Positions 15,227 to 29,300 of a DNA stretch of 64,000 nucleotides are shown piece after piece. The notes under the pieces were generated by a model. It made no database searches and had not been told where the DNA came from. It was given only the letters and a program-made list of their open reading frames with translations. Each line of letters starts with the position of its first letter. The first letter of the stretch is position 1. A program made the translations under genes and the position numbers. The stretch comes from Phorcus lineatus. Its lineage: Eukaryota; Mollusca; Gastropoda; Trochida; Trochidae. The DNA is taken from NCBI GenBank assembly GCA_921293015.1, contig OV121081.1, positions 44,169,877 through 44,233,876 of the forward strand, given 5' to 3'.

Positions 15227-16696
15227 CTTAGAAAACGGCGATTTCGGCGGATTAAAGCGCTGCCGGCCCGTAGAAACGATTGAAAAGGTTAGTTGACAAC
15301 TTTATCTAACTGCTACATAGCTTTTTATGTGGAATTTTCTTTTGAAAATTTATTTAATGAGCGTTTGAAATTGCTACTTGGTCTTAACCATTGCTGCAAT
15401 AGGGAAATTACCGACTTTGCGTTTCTTTAATTCAACGATGTATGTAGGCATTTTCTGACATGGCCATGTGTTTTTAAGTCTTCTAACACAGTGTTCCTTA
15501 TGTTTTTGTTAATTTTGTGTATATTTTCGTACTTGATATACATATTTGGAGGCAGAATTAACCCATGGCGTTATAGTACTTTTTGAGTGCTTTTTGGCCA
15601 AAGGGTATAGCTGTACTGTTATAGTTTCGGCTGTCCGGCTGACACTTAGTTGCTTCATGTAATGTCTTCAAATACGTATTTCGGACATGTCCGACGTTTT
15701 ACCTACGATGCATTTGTATGTTAATGGGATGTAGCCATGTGGGGTATGTGTTAAACATTAAGCAGAAGAAATTGAATAAGTTCCTTCAGTGCTGTACACG
15801 ACATTACAAGTAGTTAGGGTCGCTTCTTTTAGGTGTTCTTAAGAAATTTTGTGGCCTAAACATTTGCTAAAAGTGTGTAGATGTATATTCAAAGTAGTGG
15901 CGGCCGAATTTGGTCGCCACACACTGTATCCAAGTACAAGTACACGTACTCTGGAGTTTACTCATCTGTTCACATTACACCCTTTTTGCGGCACCTTCCC
16001 GTTCAAACTACGGCTCAAATCCGCCGTCATGGCAATCGGAAAAGATGCGCCGTGAAATTAGCTTTCGATTGATACCATTTTCACATCGCTAACCCCTCTA
16101 GTTAGCGTTCTAGCTAAATTTTGGTGACCAAAGTCGGAACCGTGACCTTTCATTGTTTCAAGGGTCAAGTCGTGACGTAACAGACGTGTGCCATAGTAAC
16201 GTCATAGACAGAAGAGAGCTCTGACGCGCTTTGCGTTAGCTCTTAGAAAACGGCGATTTCGGCGGATTAAAGCGCTGCCGGCCCGTAGAAACGATTGAAA
16301 AGGTTAGTTGACAACTTTATCTAACTGCTACATAGCTTTTTATGTGGAATTTTCTTTTGAAAATTTATTTAATGAGCGTTTGAAATTGCTACTTGGTCTT
16401 AACCATTGCTGCAATAGGGAAATTACCGACTTTGCGTTTCTTTAATTCAACGATGTATGTAGGCATTTTCTGACATGGCCATGTGTTTTTAAGTCTTCTA
16501 ACACAGTGTTCCTTATGTTTTTGTTAATTTTGTGTATATTTTCGTACTTTATATACATATTTGGAGGCAGAATTAACCCATGGCGTTATAGTACTTTTTG
16601 AGTGCTTTTTGGCCAAAGGGTATAGCTGTACTGTTATAGTTTCGGCTGTCCGGCTGACACTTAGTTGCTTCATGTAATGTCTTCAAATATGTATTT

Positions 16697-16708
16697 CGGA
16701 CATGTCCG
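16697..16708. promoter_or_regulatory. 12-bp palindrome with p53-family half-site shape (representative, unit 17)
   Basis: Nearly every unit contains the perfect palindrome CGGACATGTCCG, whose central ten bases fit the published p53 half-site pattern RRRCWWGYYY. Units 2-4 have one change that breaks it. One half-site alone is a weak basis for binding, and no second half-site was seen next to it. The match is factual; function is not shown. Confidence 0.3.
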
Positions 16709-17101
16709 ACGTTTTACCTACGATGCATTTGTATGTTAATGGGATGTAGCCATGTGGGGTATGTGTTAAACGTTAAGCAGAAGAAATTGAATAAGTTCCT
16801 TCAGTGCTGTACACGACATTACAAGTAGTTAGGGTCGCTTCTTTTAGGTGTTCTTAAGAAATTTTGTGGCCTAAACATTTGCTAAAAGTGTGTAGATGTA
16901 TATTCAAAGTAGTGGCGGCCGAATTTGGTCGCCACACACTGTATCCAAGTACAAGTACACGTACTCTGGAGTTTACTCATCTGTTCACATTACACCCTTT
17001 TTGCGGCCCCTTCCCGTTCAAACTACGGCTCAAATCCGCCGTCATGGCAATCGGAAAAGATGCGCCTTGAAATTAGCTTTCGTTTGATACCATTTTCACA
17101 T

Positions 17102-17122
17102 CGCTAACCCCTCTAGTTAGCG
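17102..17122. repeat. Hairpin with 7-bp stem and 7-nt loop, conserved in the monomer (representative, unit 17)
   Basis: CGCTAAC and GTTAGCG pair across the loop CCCTCTA. The same hairpin is present at the equivalent place in every unit examined, in a stretch with few changes between units. Confidence 0.5.
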
Positions 17123-17187
17123 TTCTAGCTAAATTTTGGTGACCAAAGTCGGAACCGTGACCTTTCATTGTTTCAAGGGTCAAGTCG

Positions 17188-17219
17188 TGACGTAACAGAC
17201 GTGTGCCATAGTAACGTCA
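17188..17219. promoter_or_regulatory. Inverted pair of CRE-like motifs in the monomer (representative, unit 17)
   Basis: TGACGTAA is followed 16 bases later by TAACGTCA, giving two CREB/ATF-like sites in opposite orientation. The pair is kept in all units. It lies just after sequences that look like nuclear-receptor half-sites (TGACCTTT and AGGGTCA). These are motif matches only. Confidence 0.25.
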
Positions 17220-20200
17220 TAGACAGAAGAGAGCTCTGACGCGCTTTGCGTTAGCTCTTAGAAAACGGCGATTTCGGCGGATTAAAGCGCTGCCGGCCCG
17301 TAGAAACGATTGAAAAGGTTAGTTGACAACTTTATCTAACTGCTACATAGCTTTTTATGTGGAATTTTCTTTTGAAAATTTATTTAATGAGCGTTTGAAA
17401 TTGCTACTTGGTCCTAACCATTGCTGCAATAGGGAAATTACCGACTTTGCGTTTCTTTAATTCAACGATGTATGTAGGCATTTTCTGACATGGCCATGTG
17501 TTTTTAAGTCTTCTAACACAGTGTTCCTTATGTTTTTGTTAATTTTGTGTATATTTTCGTACTTGATATACATATTTGGAGGCAGAATTAACCCATGGCG
17601 TTATAGTACTTTTTGAGTGCTTTTTGGCCAAAGGGTATAGCTGTATTGTTATAGTTTCGGCTGTCCGGCTGACACTTAGTTGCTTCATGTAATGTCTTCA
17701 AATATGTATTTCGGACATGTCCGACGTTTTACCTACGATGCATTTGTATGTTAATGGGATGTAGCCATGTGGGGTATGTGTTAAACGTTAAGCAGAAGAA
17801 ATTGAATAAGTTCCTTCAGTGCTGTACACGACATTACAAGTAGTTAGGGTCGCTTCTTTTAGGTGTTCTTAAGAAATTTTGTGGCCTAAACATTTGCTAA
17901 AAGTGTGTAGATGTATATTCAAAGTAGTGGCGGCCGAATTTGGTCGCCACACACTGTATCCAAGTACAAGTACACGTACTCTGGAGTTTACTCATCTGTT
18001 CACATTACACCCTTTTTGCGGCCCCTTCCCGTTCAAACTACGGCTCAAATCCGCCGTCATGGCAATCGGAAAAGATGCGCCGTGAAATTAGCTTTCGTTT
18101 GATACCATTTTCACATCGCTAACCCCTCTAGTTAGCGTTCTAGCTAAATTTTGGTGACCAAAGTCGGAACCGTGACCTTTCATTGTTTCAAGGGTCAAGT
18201 CGTGACGTAACAGACGTGTGCCATAGTAACGTCATAGACAGAAGAGAGCTCTGACGCGCTTTGCGTTAGCTCTTAGAAAACGGCGATTTCGGCGGATTAA
18301 AGCGCTGCCGGCCCGTAGAAACGATTGAAAAGGTTAGTTGACAACTTTATCTAACTGGTACATAGCTTTTTATGTGGAATTTTCTTTTGAAAATTTATTT
18401 AATGAGCGTTTGAAATTGCTACTTGGTCCTAACCATTGCTGCAATAGGGAAATTACCGACTTTGCGTTTCTTTAATTCAACGATGTATGTAGGCATTTTC
18501 TGACATGGCCATGTGTTTTTAAGTCTTCTAACACAGTGTTCCTTATGTTTTTGTTAATTTTGTGTATATTTTCGTACTTGATATACATATTTGGAGGCAG
18601 AATTAACCCATGGCGTTATAGTACTTTTTGAGTGCTTTTTGGCCAAAGGGTATAGCTGTACTGTTATAGTTTCGGCTGTCCGGCAGACACTTAGTTGCTT
18701 CATGTAATGTCTTCAAATACGTATTTCGGACATGTCCGACGTTTTACCTACGATGCATTTGTATGTTAATGGGATGTAGCCATGTGGGGTATGTGTTAAA
18801 CGTTGAGGCGAAGAAATCGAATAAGTTCCTTCAGTGCTGTACATTACAAGTAGTTAGGGTCGCTTCTTTTAGGTGTTCTTAAGAAATTTTGTGGCCTAAA
18901 CATTTGCTAAAAGTGTGTAGATGTATATTCAAAGTAGTGGCGGCCGAATTTGGTCGCCACACACTGTATCCAAGTACAAGTACACGTACTCTGGAGTTTA
19001 CTCATCTGTTCACATTACACCTTTTTTGCGGCCCCTTCCCGTTCAAACTACGGCTCAAATCCGCCGTCATGGCAATCGGAAAAGATGCGCCGTGAAATTA
19101 GCTTTCGTTTGATACCATTTTCACATCGCTAACCCCTCTAGTTAGCGTTCTAGCTAAATTTTGGTGACCAAAGTCGGAACCGTGACCATTCATTGTTTCA
19201 AGGGTCAAGTCGTGACGTAACAGACGTGTGCCATAGTAACGTCATAGACAGAAGAGAGCTCTGACGCGCTTTGCGTTAGCTCTTAGAAAACGGCGATTTC
19301 GGCGGATTAAAGCGCTGCCGGCCCGTAGAAACGATTGAAAAGGTTAGTTGACAACTTTATCTAACTGCTACATAGCTTTTTATGTGGAATTTTCTTTTGA
19401 AAATTTATTTAATAAGCGTTTGAAATTGCTACTTGGTCTTAACCATTGCTGCAATAGGGAAATTACCGACTTTGCGTTTCTTTAATTCAACGATGTATGT
19501 AGGCATTTTCTGACATGGCCATGTGTTTTTAAGTCTTCTAACACAGTGTTCCTTATGTTTTTGTTAATTTTGTGTATATTTTCGTACTTGATATACATAT
19601 TTGGAGGCAGAATTAACCCATGGCGTTATAGTACTTTTTGAGTGCTTTTTGGCCAAAGGGTATAGCTGTACTGTTATAGTTTCGGCTGTCCGGCTGACAC
19701 TTAGTTGCTTCATGTAATGTCTTCAAATACGTATTTCGGACATGTCCGACGTTTTACCTACGATGCATTTGTATGTTAATGGGATGTAGCCATGTGGGGT
19801 ATGTGTTAAACATTAAGCAGAAGAAATTGAATAAGTTCCTTCAGTGCTGTACACGACATTACAAGTAGTTAGGGTCGCTTCTTTTAGGTGTTCTTAAGAA
19901 ATTTTGTGGCCTAAACATTTGCTAAAAGTGTGTAGATGTATATTCAAAGTAGTGGCGGCCGAATTTGGTCGCCACACACTGTATCCAAGTACAAGTACAC
20001 GTACTCTGGAGTTTACTCATCTGTTCACATTACACCCTTTTTGCGGCACCTTCCCGTTCAAACTACGGCTCAAATCCGCCGTCATGGCAATCGGAAAAGA
20101 TGCGCCGTGAAATTAGCTTTCGATTGATACCATTTTCACATCGCTAACCCCTCTAGTTAGCGTTCTAGCTAAATTTTGGTGACCAAAGTCGGAACCGTGA

Positions 20201-23200
20201 CCTTTCATTGTTTCAAGGGTCAAGTCGTGACGTAACAGACGTGTGCCATAGTAACGTCATAGACAGAAGAGAGCTCTGACGCGCTTTGCGTTAGCTCTTA
20301 GAAAACGGCGATTTCGGCGGATTAAAGCGCTGCCGGCCCGTAGAAACGATTGAAAAGGTTAGTTGACAACTTTATCTAACTGCTACATAGCTTTTTATGT
20401 GGAATTTTCTTTTGAAAATTTATTTAATGAGCGTTTGAAATTGCTACTTGGTCTTAACCATTGCTGCAATAGGGAAATTACCGACTTTGCGTTTCTTTAA
20501 TTCAACGATGTATGTAGGCATTTTCTGACATGGCCATGTGTTTTTAAGTCTTCTAACACAGTGTTCCTTATGTTTTTGTTAATTTTGTGTATATTTTCGT
20601 ACTTGATATACATATTTGGAGGCAGAATTAACCCATGGCGTTATAGTACTTTTTGAGTGCTTTTTGGCCAAAGGGTATAGCTGTACTGTTATAGTTTCGG
20701 CTGTCCGGCTGACACTTAGTTGCTTCATGTAATGTCTTCAAATATGTATTTCGGACATGTCCGACGTTTTACCTACGATGCATTTGTATGTTAATGGGAT
20801 GTAGCCATGTGGGGTATGTGTTAAACGTTAAGCAGAAGAAATTGAATAAGTTCCTTCAGTGCTGTACACGACATTACAAGTAGTTAGGGTCGCTTCTTTT
20901 AGGTGTTCTTAAGAAATTTTGTGGCCTAAACATTTGCTAAAAGTGTGTAGATGTATATTCAAAGTAGTGGCGGCCGAATTTGGTCGCCACACACTGTATC
21001 CAAGTACAAGTACACGTACTCTGGAGTTTACTCATCTGTTCACATTACACCCTTTTTGCGGCCCCTTCCCGTTCAAACTACGGCTCAAATCCGCCGTCAT
21101 GGCAATCGGAAAAGATGCGCCGTGAAATTAGCTTTCGTTTGATACCATTTTCACATCGCTAACCCCTCTAGTTAGCGTTCTAGCTAAATTTTGGTGACCA
21201 AAGTCGGAACCGTGACCTTTCATTGTTTCAAGGGTCAAGTCGTGACGTAACAGACGTGTGCCATAGTAACGTCATAGACAGAAGAGAGCTCTGACGCGCT
21301 TTGCGTTAGCTCTTAGAAAACGGCGATTTCGGCGGATTAAAGCGCTGCCGGCCCGTAGAAACGATTGAAAAGGTTAGTTGACAACTTTATCTAACTGCTA
21401 CATAGCTTTTTATGTGGAATTTTCTTTTGAAAATTTATTTAATGAGCGTTTGAAATTGCTACTTGGTCCTAACCATTGCTGCAATAGGGAAATTACCGAC
21501 TTTGCGTTTCTTTAATTCAACGATGTATGTAGGCATTTTCTGACATGGCCATGTGTTTTTAAGTCTTCTAACACAGTGTTCCTTATGTTTTTGTTAATTT
21601 TGTGTATATTTTCGTACTTGATATACATATTTGGAGGCAGAATTAACCCATGGCGTTATAGTACTTTTTGAGTGCTTTTTGGCCAAAGGGTATAGCTGTA
21701 TTGTTATAGTTTCGGCTGTCCGGCTGACACTTAGTTGCTTCATGTAATGTCTTCAAATACGTATTTCGGACATGTCCGACGTTTTACCTACGATGCATTT
21801 GTATGTTAATGGGATGTAGCCATGTGGGGTATGTGTTAAACGTTAAGCAGAAGAAATTGAATAAGTTCCTTCAGTGCTGTACACGACATTACAAGTAGTT
21901 AGGGTCGCTTCTTTTAGGTGTTCTTAAGAAATTTTGTGGCCTAAACATTTGCTAAAAGTGTGTAGATGTATATTCAAAGTAGTGGCGGCCGAATTTGGTC
22001 GCCACACACTGTATCCAAGTACAAGTACACGTACTCTGGAGTTTACTCATCTGTTCACATTACACCCTTTTTGCGGCCCCTTCCCGTTCAAACTACGGCT
22101 CAAATCCGCCGTCATGGCAATCGGAAAAGATGCGCCGTGAAATTAGCTTTCGTTTGATACCATTTTCACATCGCTAACCCCTCTAGTTAGCGTTCTAGCT
22201 AAATTTTGGTGACCAAAGTCGGAACCGTGACCTTTCATTGTTTCAAGGGTCAAGTCGTGACGTAACAGACGTGTGCCATAGTAACGTCATAGACAGAAGA
22301 GAGCTCTGACGCGCTTTGCGTTAGCTCTTAGAAAACGGCGATTTCGGCGGATTAAAGCGCTGCCGGCCCGTAGAAACGATTGAAAAGGTTAGTTGACAAC
22401 TTTATCTAACTGCTACATAGCTTTTTATGTGGAATTTTCTTTTGAAAATTTATTTAATAAGCGTTTGAAATTGCTACTTGGTCTTAACCATTGCTGCAAT
22501 AGGGAAATTACCGACTTTGCGTTTCTTTAATTCAACGATGTATGTAGGCATTTTCTGACATGGCCATGTGTTTTTAAGTCTTCTAACACAGTGTTCCTTA
22601 TGTTTTTGTTAATTTTGTGTATATTTTCGTACTTGATATACATATTTGGAGGCAGAATTAACCCATGGCGTTATAGTACTTTTTGAGTGCTTTTTGGCCA
22701 AAGGGTATAGCTGTACTGTTATAGTTTCGGCTGTCCGGCTGACACTTAGTTGCTTCATGTAATGTCTTCAAATACGTATTTCGGACATGTCCGACGTTTT
22801 ACCTACGATGCATTTGTATGTTAATGGGATGTAGCCATGTGGGGTATGTGTTAAACATTAAGCAGAAGAAATTGAATAAGTTCCTTCAGTGCTGTACACG
22901 ACATTACAAGTAGTTAGGGTCGCTTCTTTTAGGTGTTCTTAAGAAATTTTGTGGCCTAAACATTTGCTAAAAGTGTGTAGATGTATATTCAAAGTAGTGG
23001 CGGCCGAATTTGGTCGCCACACACTGTATCCAAGTACAAGTACACGTACTCTGGAGTTTACTCATCTGTTCACATTACACCCTTTTTGCGGCACCTTCCC
23101 GTTCAAACTACGGCTCAAATCCGCCGTCATGGCAATCGGAAAAGATGCGCCGTGAAATTAGCTTTCGATTGATACCATTTTCACATCGCTAACCCCTCTA

Positions 23201-25371
23201 GTTAGCGTTCTAGCTAAATTTTGGTGACCAAAGTCGGAACCGTGACCTTTCATTGTTTCAAGGGTCAAGTCGTGACGTAACAGACGTGTGCCATAGTAAC
23301 GTCATAGACAGAAGAGAGCTCTGACGCGCTTTGCGTTAGCTCTTAGAAAACGGCGATTTCGGCGGATTAAAGCGCTGCCGGCCCGTAGAAACGATTGAAA
23401 AGGTTAGTTGACAACTTTATCTAACTGCTACATAGCTTTTTATGTGGAATTTTCTTTTGAAAATTTATTTAATGAGCGTTTGAAATTGCTACTTGGTCTT
23501 AACCATTGCTGCAATAGGGAAATTACCGACTTTGCGTTTCTTTAATTCAACGATGTATGTAGGCATTTTCTGACATGGCCATGTGTTTTTAAGTCTTCTA
23601 ACACAGTGTTCCTTATGTTTTTGTTAATTTTGTGTATATTTTCGTACTTGATATACATATTTGGAGGCAGAATTAACCCATGGCGTTATAGTACTTTTTG
23701 AGTGCTTTTTGGCCAAAGGGTATAGCTGTACTGTTATAGTTTCGGCTGTCCGGCTGACACTTAGTTGCTTCATGTAATGTCTTCAAATATGTATTTCGGA
23801 CATGTCCGACGTTTTACCTACGATGCATTTGTATGTTAATGGGATGTAGCCATGTGGGGTATGTGTTAAACGTTAAGCAGAAGAAATTGAATAAGTTCCT
23901 TCAGTGCTGTACACGACATTACAAGTAGTTAGGGTCGCTTCTTTTAGGTGTTCTTAAGAAATTTTGTGGCCTAAACATTTGCTAAAAGTGTGTAGATGTA
24001 TATTCAAAGTAGTGGCGGCCGAATTTGGTCGCCACACACTGTATCCAAGTACAAGTACACGTACTCTGGAGTTTACTCATCTGTTCACATTACACCCTTT
24101 TTGCGGCCCCTTCCCGTTCAAACTACGGCTCAAATCCGCCGTCATGGCAATCGGAAAAGATGCGCCGTGAAATTAGCTTTCGTTTGATACCATTTTCACA
24201 TCGCTAACCCCTCTAGTTAGCGTTCTAGCTAAATTTTGGTGACCAAAGTCGGAACCGTGACCTTTCATTGTTTCAAGGGTCAAGTCGTGACGTAACAGAC
24301 GTGTGCCATAGTAACGTCATAGACAGAAGAGAGCTCTGACGCGCTTTGCGTTAGCTCTTAGAAAACGGCGATTTCGGCGGATTAAAGCGCTGCCGGCCCG
24401 TAGAAACGATTGAAAAGGTTAGTTGACAACTTTATCTAACTGCTACATAGCTTTTTATGTGGAATTTTCTTTTGAAAATTTATTTAATGAGCGTTTGAAA
24501 TTGCTACTTGGTCCTAACCATTGCTGCAATAGGGAAATTACCGACTTTGCGTTTCTTTAATTCAACGATGTATGTAGGCATTTTCTGACATGGCCATGTG
24601 TTTTTAAGTCTTCTAACACAGTGTTCCTTATGTTTTTGTTAATTTTGTGTATATTTTCGTACTTGATATACATATTTGGAGGCAGAATTAACCCATGGCG
24701 TTATAGTACTTTTTGAGTGCTTTTTGGCCAAAGGGTATAGCTGTATTGTTATAGTTTCGGCTGTCCGGCTGACACTTAGTTGCTTCATGTAATGTCTTCA
24801 AATACGTATTTCGGACATGTCCGACGTTTTACCTACGATGCATTTGTATGTTAATGGGATGTAGCCATGTGGGGTATGTGTTAAACGTTAAGCAGAAGAA
24901 ATTGAATAAGTTCCTTCAGTGCTGTACACGACATTACAAGTAGTTAGGGTCGCTTCTTTTAGGTGTTCTTAAGAAATTTTGTGGCCTAAACATTTGCTAA
25001 AAGTGTGTAGATGTATATTCAAAGTAGTGGCGGCCGAATTTGGTCGCCACACACTGTATCCAAGTACAAGTACACGTACTCTGGAGTTTACTCATCTGTT
25101 CACATTACACCCTTTTTGCGGCCCCTTCCCGTTCAAACTACGGCTCAAATCCGCCGTCATGGCAATCGGAAAAGATGCGCCGTGAAATTAGCTTTCGTTT
25201 GATACCATTTTCACATCGCTAACCCCTCTAGTTAGCGTTCTAGCTAAATTTTGGTGACCAAAGTCGGAACCGTGACCTTTCATTGTTTCAAGGGTCAAGT
25301 CGTGACGTAACAGACGTGTGCCATAGTAACGTCATAGACAGAAGAGAGCTCTGACGCGCTTTGCGTTAGCT

Positions 25372-26381
25372 CTTAGAAAACGGCGATTTCGGCGGATTAA
25401 AGCGCTGCCGGCCCGTAGAAACGATTGAAAAGGTTAGTTGACAACTTTATCTAACTGCTACATAGCTTTTTATGTGGAATTTTCTTTTGAAAATTTATTT
25501 AATGAGCGTTTGAAATTGCTACTTGGTCCTAACCATTGCTGCAATAGGGAAATTACCGACTTTGCGTTTCTTTAATTCAACGATGTATGTAGGCATTTTC
25601 TGACATGGCCATGTGTTTTTAAGTTTTCTAACACAGTGTTCCTTATGTTTTTGTTAATTTTGTGTATATTTTCGTACTTGATATACATATTTGGAGGCAG
25701 AATTAACCCATGGCGTTATAGTACTTTTTGAGTGCTTTTTGGCCAAAGGGTATAGCTGTACTGTTATAGTTTCGGCTGTCCGGCAGACACTTAGTTGCTT
25801 CATGTAATGTCTTCAAATACGTATTTCGGACATGTCCGACGTTTTACCTACGATGCATTTGTATGTTAATGGGATGTAGCCATGTGGGGTATGTGTTAAA
25901 CGTTGAGGCGAAGAAATCGAATAAGTTCCTTCAGTGCTGTACATTACAAGTAGTTAGGGTCGCTTCTTTTAGGTGTTCTTAAGAAATTTTGTGGCCTAAA
26001 CATTTGCTAAAAGTGTGTAGATGTATATTCAAAGTAGTGGCGGCCGAATTTGGTCGCCACACACTGTATCCAAGTACAAGTACACGTACTCTGGAGTTTA
26101 CTCATCTGTTCACATTACACCCTTTTTGCGGCACCTTCCCGTTCAAACTACGGCTCAAATCCGCCGTCATGGCAATCGGAAAAGATGCGCCGTGAAATTA
26201 GCTTTCGATTGATACCATTTTCACATCGCTAACCCCTCTAGTTAGCGTTCTAGCTAAATTTTGGTGACCAAAGTCGGAACCGTGACCTTTCATTGTTTCA
26301 AGGGTCAAGTCGTGACGTAACAGACGTGTGCCATAGTAACGTCATAGACAGAAGAGAGCTCTGACGCGCTTTGCGTTAGCT
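25372..26381 (+). repeat. Unit 26: hybrid A/B satellite monomer
   Basis: The left part carries all A-type marks, including the 5-bp deletion that makes the unit 1010 bp. The right part carries the B-type marks 'gcggcacc' (near 26131) and 'cgattgatacc' (near 26206), and lacks the A-type 'cgtgaccatt'. The switch lies between about 25945 and 26130. This is the structure expected when an A-B dimer is collapsed to one monomer by unequal crossing-over. Confidence 0.85.
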
Positions 26382-29300
26382 CTTAGAAAACGGCGATTTC
26401 GGCGGATTAAAGCGCTGCCGGCCCGTAGAAACGATTGAAAAGGTTAGTTGACAACTTTATCTAACTGCTACATAGCTTTTTATGTGGAATTTTCTTTTGA
26501 AAATTTATTTAATGAGCGTTTGAAATTGCTACTTGGTCTTAACCATTGCTGCAATAGGGAAATTACCGACTTTGCGTTTCTTTAATTCAACGATGTATGT
26601 AGGCATTTTCTGACATGGCCATGTGTTTTTAAGTCTTCTAACACAGTGTTCCTTATGTTTTTGTTAATTTTGTGTATATTTTCGTACTTGATATACATAT
26701 TTGGAGGCAGAATTAACCCATGGCGTTATAGTACTTTTTGAGTGCTTTTTGGCCAAAGGGTATAGCTGTACTGTTATAGTTTCGGCTGTCCGGCTGACAC
26801 TTAGTTGCTTCATGTAATGTCTTCAAATATGTATTTCGGACATGTCCGACGTTTTACCTACGATGCATTTGTATGTTAATGGGATGTAGCCATGTGGGGT
26901 ATGTGTTAAACGTTAAGCAGAAGAAATTGAATAAGTTCCTTCAGTGCTGTACACGACATTACAAGTAGTTAGGGTCGCTTCTTTTAGGTGTTCTTAAGAA
27001 ATTTTGTGGCCTAAACATTTGCTAAAAGTGTGTAGATGTATATTCAAAGTAGTGGCGGCCGAATTTGGTCGCCACACACTGTATCCAAGTACAAGTACAC
27101 GTACTCTGGAGTTTACTCATCTGTTCACATTACACCCTTTTTGCGGCCCCTTCCCGTTCAAACTACGGCTCAAATCCGCCGTCATGGCAATCGGAAAAGA
27201 TGCGCCGTGAAATTAGCTTTCGTTTGATACCATTTTCACATCGCTAACCCCTCTAGTTAGCGTTCTAGCTAAATTTTGGTGACCAAAGTCGGAACCGTGA
27301 CCTTTCATTGTTTCAAGGGTCAAGTCGTGACGTAACAGACGTGTGCCATAGTAACGTCATAGACAGAAGAGAGCTCTGACGCGCTTTGCGTTAGCTCTTA
27401 GAAAACGGCGATTTCGGCGGATTAAAGCGCTGCCGGCCCGTAGAAACGATTGAAAAGGTTAGTTGACAACTTTATCTAACTGCTACATAGCTTTTTATGT
27501 GGAATTTTCTTTTGAAAATTTATTTAATGAGCGTTTGAAATTGCTACTTGGTCCTAACCATTGCTGCAATAGGGAAATTACCGACTTTGCGTTTCTTTAA
27601 TTCAACGATGTATGTAGGCATTTTCTGACATGGCCATGTGTTTTTAAGTCTTCTAACACAGTGTTCCTTATGTTTTTGTTAATTTTGTGTATATTTTCGT
27701 ACTTGATATACATATTTGGAGGCAGAATTAACCCATGGCGTTATAGTACTTTTTGAGTGCTTTTTGGCCAAAGGGTATAGCTGTATTGTTATAGTTTCGG
27801 CTGTCCGGCTGACACTTAGTTGCTTCATGTAATGTCTTCAAATACGTATTTCGGACATGTCCGACGTTTTACCTACGATGCATTTGTATGTTAATGGGAT
27901 GTAGCCATGTGGGGTATGTGTTAAACGTTAAGCAGAAGAAATTGAATAAGTTCCTTCAGTGCTGTACACGACATTACAAGTAGTTAGGGTCGCTTCTTTT
28001 AGGTGTTCTTAAGAAATTTTGTGGCCTAAACATTTGCTAAAAGTGTGTAGATGTATATTCAAAGTAGTGGCGGCCGAATTTGGTCGCCACACACTGTATC
28101 CAAGTACAAGTACACGTACTCTGGAGTTTACTCATCTGTTCACATTACACCCTTTTTGCGGCCCCTTCCCGTTCAAACTACGGCTCAAATCCGCCGTCAT
28201 GGCAATCGGAAAAGATGCGCCGTGAAATTAGCTTTCGTTTGATACCATTTTCACATCGCTAACCCCTCTAGTTAGCGTTCTAGCTAAATTTTGGTGACCA
28301 AAGTCGGAACCGTGACCTTTCATTGTTTCAAGGGTCAAGTCGTGACGTAACAGACGTGTGCCATAGTAACGTCATAGACAGAAGAGAGCTCTGACGCGCT
28401 TTGCGTTAGCTCTTAGAAAACGGCGATTTCGGCGGATTAAAGCGCTGCCGGCCCGTAGAAACGATTGAAAAGGTTAGTTGACAACTTTATCTAACTGCTA
28501 CATAGCTTTTTATGTGTAATTTTCTTTTGAAAATTTATTTAATGAGCGTTTGAAATTGCTACTTGGTCTTAACCATTGCTGCAATAGGGAAATTACCGAC
28601 TTTGCGTTTCTTTAATTCAACGATGTATGTAGGCATTTTCTGACATGGCCATGTGTTTTTAAGTCTTCTAACACAGTGTTCCTTATGTTTTTGTTAATTT
28701 TGTGTATATTTTCGTACTTGATATACATATTTGGAGGCAGAATTAACCCATGGCGTTATAGTACTTTTTGAGTGTTTTTTGGCCAAAGGGTATAGCTGTA
28801 CTGTTATAGTTTCGGCTGTCCGGCTGACACTTAGTTGCTTCATGTAATGTCTTCAAATATGTATTTCGGACATGTCCGACGTTTTACCTACGATGCATTT
28901 GTATGTTAATGGGATGTAGCCATGTGGGGTATGTGTTAAACGTTAAGCAGAAGAAATTGAATAAGTTCCTTCAGTGCTGTACACGACATTACAAGTAGTT
29001 AGGGTCGCTTCTTTTAGGTGTTCTTAAGAAATTTTGTGGCCTAAACATTTGCTAAAAGTGTGTAGATGTATATTCAAAGTAGTGGCGGCCGAATTTGGTC
29101 GCCACACACTGTATCCAAGTACAAGTACACGTACTCTGGAGTTTACTCATCTGTTCACATTACACCCTTTTTGCGGCCCCTTCCCGTTCAAACTACGGCT
29201 CAAATCCGCCGTCATGGCAATCGGAAAAGATGCGCCGTGAAATTAGCTTTCGTTTGATACCATTTTCACATCGCTAACCCCTCTAGTTAGCGTTCTAGCT

